Part shown: positions 60,642 to 64,000 of the stretch, piece after piece
Numbering within the stretch: the stretch's first letter is position 1
Layout: each line of letters opens with the position of its first letter
Position numbers and translations under genes: made by a program
The notes under the pieces: model-generated
The model's database searches: none
Told to the model about the DNA's origin: nothing
Seen by the model: the letters and a program-made list of their open reading frames with translations, nothing else
Source of the DNA: Anaerolineales bacterium
Lineage (GTDB): Bacteria; Chloroflexota; Anaerolineae; Anaerolineales; Villigracilaceae
Assembly: GCA_023382595.1 (NCBI GenBank)
Contig: JAHDWB010000002.1
Coordinates: 248,001-312,000, forward strand
DNA length: 64,000 nucleotides
Direction: 5' to 3'

Positions 60642-61253
60642 CTACTTCCCTTTCTTCATATGCATCACATGCGGCTGCTCGCCTTCGGCAAAGCCCGAAA
60701 TGATGATCAACGCGGTGGTGACATTGCCGCTGGGGTTGCGCCAGCGATGGCGGAGTTTGGAGGCGAACAACAGGCTGTCCCCCGCTTCGAGATGGAACAA
60801 GTCCTTCTCCACGTAGTAATCCATCTGACCCCGCAGGCAGAAGACAAACTCATGCCCTGAATGGACGATATCGTGCGGACCGCACGAGGCGCCGCTTTCC
60901 ATCGTCAGCATGAAAGGCTCCACCCGTCCTGCAAAGTTCTCGCCGCCCAGCGCTTCGAACACCCCGCGCGTGAACGACATCCGCGTACGCTCATCCGATT
61001 TCAAGAATACGATCTGCTTCTTTTCGCTCTCCGCGCCGAAGAACGCCGTGATCGAAACTCCCAACGCATCTGCCAGTTTATACAACGTACTGACCGAGGG
61101 CGACGTCTTGCCGCGCTCGATCATCGAAAGCGCATTCGCCGAAAGACCGCTTTGTGTGGCAAGCTGGCGCATCGAGATCCCCCGCCCTTCGCGCAGTTCG
61201 CGCAGGCGATTTGCCACATTCACCGATGACGCCTCGCGGATAAATGATTCCAT
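60642..61253 (-). CDS. XRE-family regulator with C-terminal cupin sensor domain
   Basis: A 203-residue regulator. Helix-turn-helix at about 12-68 (LRELREGRGISMRQLATQSG, ANALSMIERGKTSPS), then a cupin domain at about 115-190 (HSGHEFVFCLRGQMDYYV, HLEAGDSLLFAS). This layout is that of PuuR and similar repressors. AGGAGG lies six bases before ATG 61253. The ligand is unknown; a polyamine is possible given the putrescine genes elsewhere in the window but they are 18 kb away. It diverges from the cytochrome operon. Confidence 0.88.
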   Translation of the reverse strand: MESFIREASSVNVANRLRELREGRGISMRQLATQSGLSANALSMIERGKTSPSVSTLYKLADALGVSITAFFGAESEKKQIVFLKSDERTRMSFTRGVFEALGGENFAGRVEPFMLTMESGASCGPHDIVHSGHEFVFCLRGQMDYYVEKDLFHLEAGDSLLFASKLRHRWRNPSGNVTTALIIISGFAEGEQPHVMHMKKGK

Positions 61254-61277
61254 AATTCCTCCTGTCAAATTAAAACG

Positions 61278-61310
61278 AAGTGTAATTTAGATTTACTTTC
61301 TCAAATTATA
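61278..61310 (-). promoter_or_regulatory. -10 box and candidate operator of the XRE-cupin gene
   Basis: TATAAT on the minus strand (61310-61305) with a weak dyad AAGTGTAA-N6-TTTACTTT (about 61278-61299) at the predicted transcript start, a usual place for autoregulation. The dyad is imperfect. Confidence 0.35.
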
Positions 61311-61344
61311 CCCTCAAATTAATGTGACATTAAGAAAAAAACCA

Positions 61345-61360
61345 TGTGACACACATCACT
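61345..61360 (+). promoter_or_regulatory. CRP/FNR-like site upstream of the cytochrome operon
   Basis: TGTGA-N6-TCACT matches the CRP-family half-site pair and lies about 70 bases before the ATG at 61430. A TATGAT (61383-61388) further down may be the -10 box. Site assignment is by resemblance only. Confidence 0.45.
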
Positions 61361-61429
61361 TTTGTACAATCTGTCACAATATTATGATAGGACATAAATA
61401 TTCGTTTATACACATATAGGCAGGTGTTC

Positions 61430-61777
61430 ATGGTCAACCCAACACTCCAACAGGAAATCATGCAGCTCGAAGCCAACTTCTGTGCGGCTCTCTCCGACCC
61501 AAACCGGCTTCTCATTCTCTACTCGCTCAACGAATCGCCCCGCAACGTCACCGAACTGGCAAACGAGGTCAACTTGAACCAGCCCACCGCATCGCGCCAT
61601 CTCAAGATCCTACGCGATCGCGGTCTGGTCACCACCGTCCGCGCGGGCACCACCATCACCTATCAACTTTCCGACCCGAGGCTTATTCAGGCATTGGACA
61701 TCATGCGCAGCATCATGCGCGACCGCCTCGCATATCAAGCCAGCCTGATCAACGAAACCGCACAGGAGAATGTATGA
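61430..61777 (+). CDS. ArsR-family transcriptional regulator
   Basis: A 115-residue winged-helix regulator. NFCAALSDPNRLLILYSL and ASRHLKILRDRGLVTTVRAG are the ArsR-type recognition region. A single cysteine (in NFCAAL) and no classical metal-binding box, so metal sensing is uncertain. A GTG at 61424 would add two residues. Its last four bases overlap the octaheme cytochrome start (ATGA), so it is the first gene of that operon and probably controls it. Confidence 0.9.
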   Translation: MVNPTLQQEIMQLEANFCAALSDPNRLLILYSLNESPRNVTELANEVNLNQPTASRHLKILRDRGLVTTVRAGTTITYQLSDPRLIQALDIMRSIMRDRLAYQASLINETAQENV

Positions 61778-63207
61778 AAAAACGCATCCCTTCCTGGACG
61801 TTGGGCTTGCTCGGCATCTTATTGCTGATCCTTGTCCCGATCCTTTACTTCCTCCCCCGCGCCCAAAAAGCAAATGACCCCGCGGCGTATCTGCCCATCA
61901 AACCCGTCCACGTGGACCACAGCGACATCGTCAAAGGCGAATTCGAAACCGGGCAGGACGTCACCCGCGCCTGCCTCGAATGCCACGCGGATGCCGCGAC
62001 TCAAGTGATGGCAACCACCCATTGGACATGGGAATCCAAAGAGTTCAACGTCCCCTGGCGTGACGAACCCGTCACCATCGGCAAAGCCAACCAGATCAAT
62101 AACTTCTGCATCAGCGCGCAGGGCAACCAAAAGAAGTGCATGACCTGCCATGTCGGCTACGGCTGGGAGGAATTTGAAGAGTACGATTTCAGCGCGCAGG
62201 AAAACGTGGACTGCCTCGCCTGCCATGCTGACATGGGCGTATATCTCAAAGGCGAATATGGCGACCCTGCCGAAGGCGTTGACCTGCTCGCCGCGGCACG
62301 CTCCGTCCGCGCACCCACCCGCGACAACTGCGGCACCTGTCACTTCGACGGCGGCGGCGGCAACGGCGTCAAACACGGCGACCTCGACGAAAGCCTGTAC
62401 TTTCCCAACGAAGCGCTCGACGTCCACATGGGCGGTGAACACAATATGGTCTGCACCGACTGCCATTGGACAAAAGACCACCAGATCCTCGGGCGCCTGC
62501 TGACCGACAACTACACCATCCCCGATGAAGAGCAAGTCTCATGCGAACAATGCCATGTGAACCTACAGCACGGCGATGAACGCATCGACACGCATCTCGC
62601 CGCGGTTGCCTGCCAAACCTGCCACATCCCCGCGCTCGCGCTCGAAGACCCGACCAAGATCGCATGGGACTGGTCGCAGGCAGGTCAGGAAGGACGCGAA
62701 GACGACCATTTCACCTACCTCAAGATCAAGGGCGAATTCACCTATGACAAAAACTTCGCCCCAACCTATCTTTGGTACAACGGGAATAACGAATACCGTT
62801 ACCTGCTCGGCGATCCCATCAACACGGACGGCATCACCTATATGAACAAACCGGCGGGCAGCATCCAAGACTCGACCGCAAAGATCTACCCGTTCAAACT
62901 GCACATCGCCAAACAACCCTACGACATCATCTACAACTACCTGCTCGCTCCCATCACCGCCGGTGAGGACGGCTTCTGGACCACCTTCGACTGGAACAGC
63001 GGCTTCCAACTTGCCGAAGAACGCATGGGTTTGCCATACAGCGGTCAATACGGCTTCGCAGAAACCTACATGTACTGGCCCACCACCCACATGGTACAGA
63101 CTTCCGACAAGGCTCTGCAATGCGATTCCTGCCACGGTGAGAACGGACGGCTGGACTGGCTGGCGCTCGGCTACTCCGGCGATCCCATCAAATGGGGCGG
63201 GAGATAA
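61774..63207 (+). CDS. Octaheme c-type cytochrome, tetrathionate reductase family
   Basis: A 477-residue secreted or membrane-anchored cytochrome. Hydrophobic N-terminal anchor at about 8-28, no lipobox. Eight CxxCH haem sites: residues 67, 122, 147, 186, 227, 257, 280 and one near 450. Spacing and the segments TTHWTWESKEFNVPW and HMGGEHNMVCTDCHWTKDH match the tetrathionate reductase (Otr) family, which in Shewanella reduces tetrathionate, nitrite and hydroxylamine in vitro. The natural substrate is not known. It is coupled to the ArsR gene and followed by another multihaem cytochrome. Confidence 0.93.
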   Translation: MKKRIPSWTLGLLGILLLILVPILYFLPRAQKANDPAAYLPIKPVHVDHSDIVKGEFETGQDVTRACLECHADAATQVMATTHWTWESKEFNVPWRDEPVTIGKANQINNFCISAQGNQKKCMTCHVGYGWEEFEEYDFSAQENVDCLACHADMGVYLKGEYGDPAEGVDLLAAARSVRAPTRDNCGTCHFDGGGGNGVKHGDLDESLYFPNEALDVHMGGEHNMVCTDCHWTKDHQILGRLLTDNYTIPDEEQVSCEQCHVNLQHGDERIDTHLAAVACQTCHIPALALEDPTKIAWDWSQAGQEGREDDHFTYLKIKGEFTYDKNFAPTYLWYNGNNEYRYLLGDPINTDGITYMNKPAGSIQDSTAKIYPFKLHIAKQPYDIIYNYLLAPITAGEDGFWTTFDWNSGFQLAEERMGLPYSGQYGFAETYMYWPTTHMVQTSDKALQCDSCHGENGRLDWLALGYSGDPIKWGGR

Positions 63208-63211
63208 AACC

Positions 63212-64000
63212 ATGAAACGATACACCCTCTTTGCAGCCATTGGACTTCTGCTCATCATTTCCGCCATCGGGATCGGAACGGCTCTTGCCGCGCCTGAACC
63301 TGCTCCGGCAGCCCAGGCATCCGCCCTGCACCCGGACTTCAAACTGCTGGACGCTGACGGTGCGAACGTACTCGAAAGCGGAAACCCCGTCTCGACCATG
63401 CAAACCTGCGGACAGTGCCACGATACGGAATTCATCGCCGCGCACGCTTTCCACTCCGACCTTGGTTTGAGCGATTACAACCCCGGCAGTTACACCTTCA
63501 ACACCAGCAATGGACTGTTCGGCAAATGGGATCCGCTCACCTACCGCTATCTCTCCCCCGTCACGGACGAGAACCTAGACCTCGGCACTCCCGAATGGTT
63601 GATGCTGAACGGCGCGCGGGTTGTCGGCGGCGGACCCGCCACAACATCCAGGATCGGCGAAGTGTTGACGGATCTTTCCGCGCACGCATCCAACCCCGAA
63701 GCATCCATTCTCAACAAAGATGGAAGCATCTCCGCATGGGATTGGGAAAAGTCCGGCACGCTGGAAATGAACTGTTTCCTGTGCCATCTTGAAAGTCCGA
63801 ACAATGAAGCGCGCGTGAAAGAAATTCAGGCAGGCAATTTTGGCAATGCCAACACCGCCACCCTGCTCGGATCGAACCTCGTCACGTCAAGCGGCGAAGG
63901 CTGGACGTGGAATGCAAACGCGTTCAATGAATTGGGCGAAGTCAAAAGCGAAACCTTGCGCATTCAGGATCCCACGAATTCGAATTGTGCGGCATGCCAC
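63212..64000 (+). CDS. Multiheme cytochrome c family protein (3' end outside window)
   Basis: An open frame from ATG 63212 with GGGAG upstream to the end of the window, 263 residues so far. Signal peptide at about 1-27 (ends near TALAAPEP). CxxCH sites seen: TCGQCH (about residue 65), NCFLCH (about 191) and CAACH as the very last codons. The layout of long loops between haems fits a multihaem electron-transfer or oxidoreductase subunit. It follows the octaheme gene by four bases and is probably its electron partner. No stop codon is visible. Confidence 0.85.
   Translation, partial: MKRYTLFAAIGLLLIISAIGIGTALAAPEPAPAAQASALHPDFKLLDADGANVLESGNPVSTMQTCGQCHDTEFIAAHAFHSDLGLSDYNPGSYTFNTSNGLFGKWDPLTYRYLSPVTDENLDLGTPEWLMLNGARVVGGGPATTSRIGEVLTDLSAHASNPEASILNKDGSISAWDWEKSGTLEMNCFLCHLESPNNEARVKEIQAGNFGNANTATLLGSNLVTSSGEGWTWNANAFNELGEVKSETLRIQDPTNSNCAACH

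Overview
The window looks like a chromosomal segment of an uncultured or little-studied Chloroflexota bacterium, most likely class Anaerolineae. This is a judgement from gene content, not from a database search. The supporting features are the transaldolase/glucose-6-phosphate isomerase fusion, several aldehyde:ferredoxin oxidoreductase (AOR) paralogues, Aap-type amino-acid ABC transport, Thr/Pro-rich lipoproteins, an SLH-anchored beta-helix protein and an Npt1/Npt2-like carrier. Several genes start on or just after a TATAAT box, so leaderless transcripts seem common. No phage, transposase, rRNA or CRISPR array was seen. One tRNA gene is present.

Layout. 1-3026: tail of a PPOX-type flavoprotein, a YkgJ-type cysteine-cluster protein, and AOR no. 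1 with a MoaD/ThiS-like carrier. 3148-4554: thioesterase and two tandem paralogous lipoproteins. 4602-8934: complete amino-acid ABC transporter (binding protein, two permeases, ATPase). 9228-16787: YbaK-type deacylase, cyclic-nucleotide-binding protein, Rel (p)ppGpp enzyme, beta-helix/SLH surface protein, MoeA, VKOR. 16958-21317: exopolysaccharide operon (polymerase/ligase, GNAT/CelD-like, sugar-phosphate transferase, degenerate GGDEF membrane protein). 21690-26866: redoxin, lipoprotein, a three-gene operon of HAMP sensor, GNAT protein and Npt-like carrier, and a NYN-domain protein. 26911-28330: GT4 glycosyltransferase and tRNA-Thr(CGT).

28376-49706 is about 21 kb with every gene on the minus strand. 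It reads as an amine / omega-amino-acid catabolic island of three modules separated by terminators. Module C (transcribed first): Lrp regulator, GSAM-like aminotransferase, omega-aminotransferase, CoA-acylating semialdehyde dehydrogenase, Na+/solute symporter. Module B: putrescine-type aminotransferase with a complete PotABCD polyamine ABC transporter. Module A: Lrp regulator, saccharopine/lysine-6-dehydrogenase-like enzyme, Na+/solute symporter, AOR, class III aminotransferase, second AOR. The inferred logic is uptake of an amine, transamination to an aldehyde, then oxidation either to a CoA ester or to an acid with ferredoxin as electron acceptor through tungsten/molybdenum AORs. MoeA (14897-16111) and the MoaD-like protein could support the pterin cofactor.

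49841-51816: GH36 alpha-galactosidase and an F420/FMN-type oxidoreductase. 51845-58360: minus-strand genes for a DUF2726 protein, pterin carbinolamine dehydratase, transaldolase-PGI fusion, RpiB and transketolase (non-oxidative pentose phosphate pathway). 58382-60518: DUF429 protein, TlpA-like thioredoxin and an Lgt-like membrane protein. 60642-64000: XRE-cupin regulator divergent from an ArsR regulator, an octaheme tetrathionate-reductase-family cytochrome and a second multiheme cytochrome c cut by the window end.
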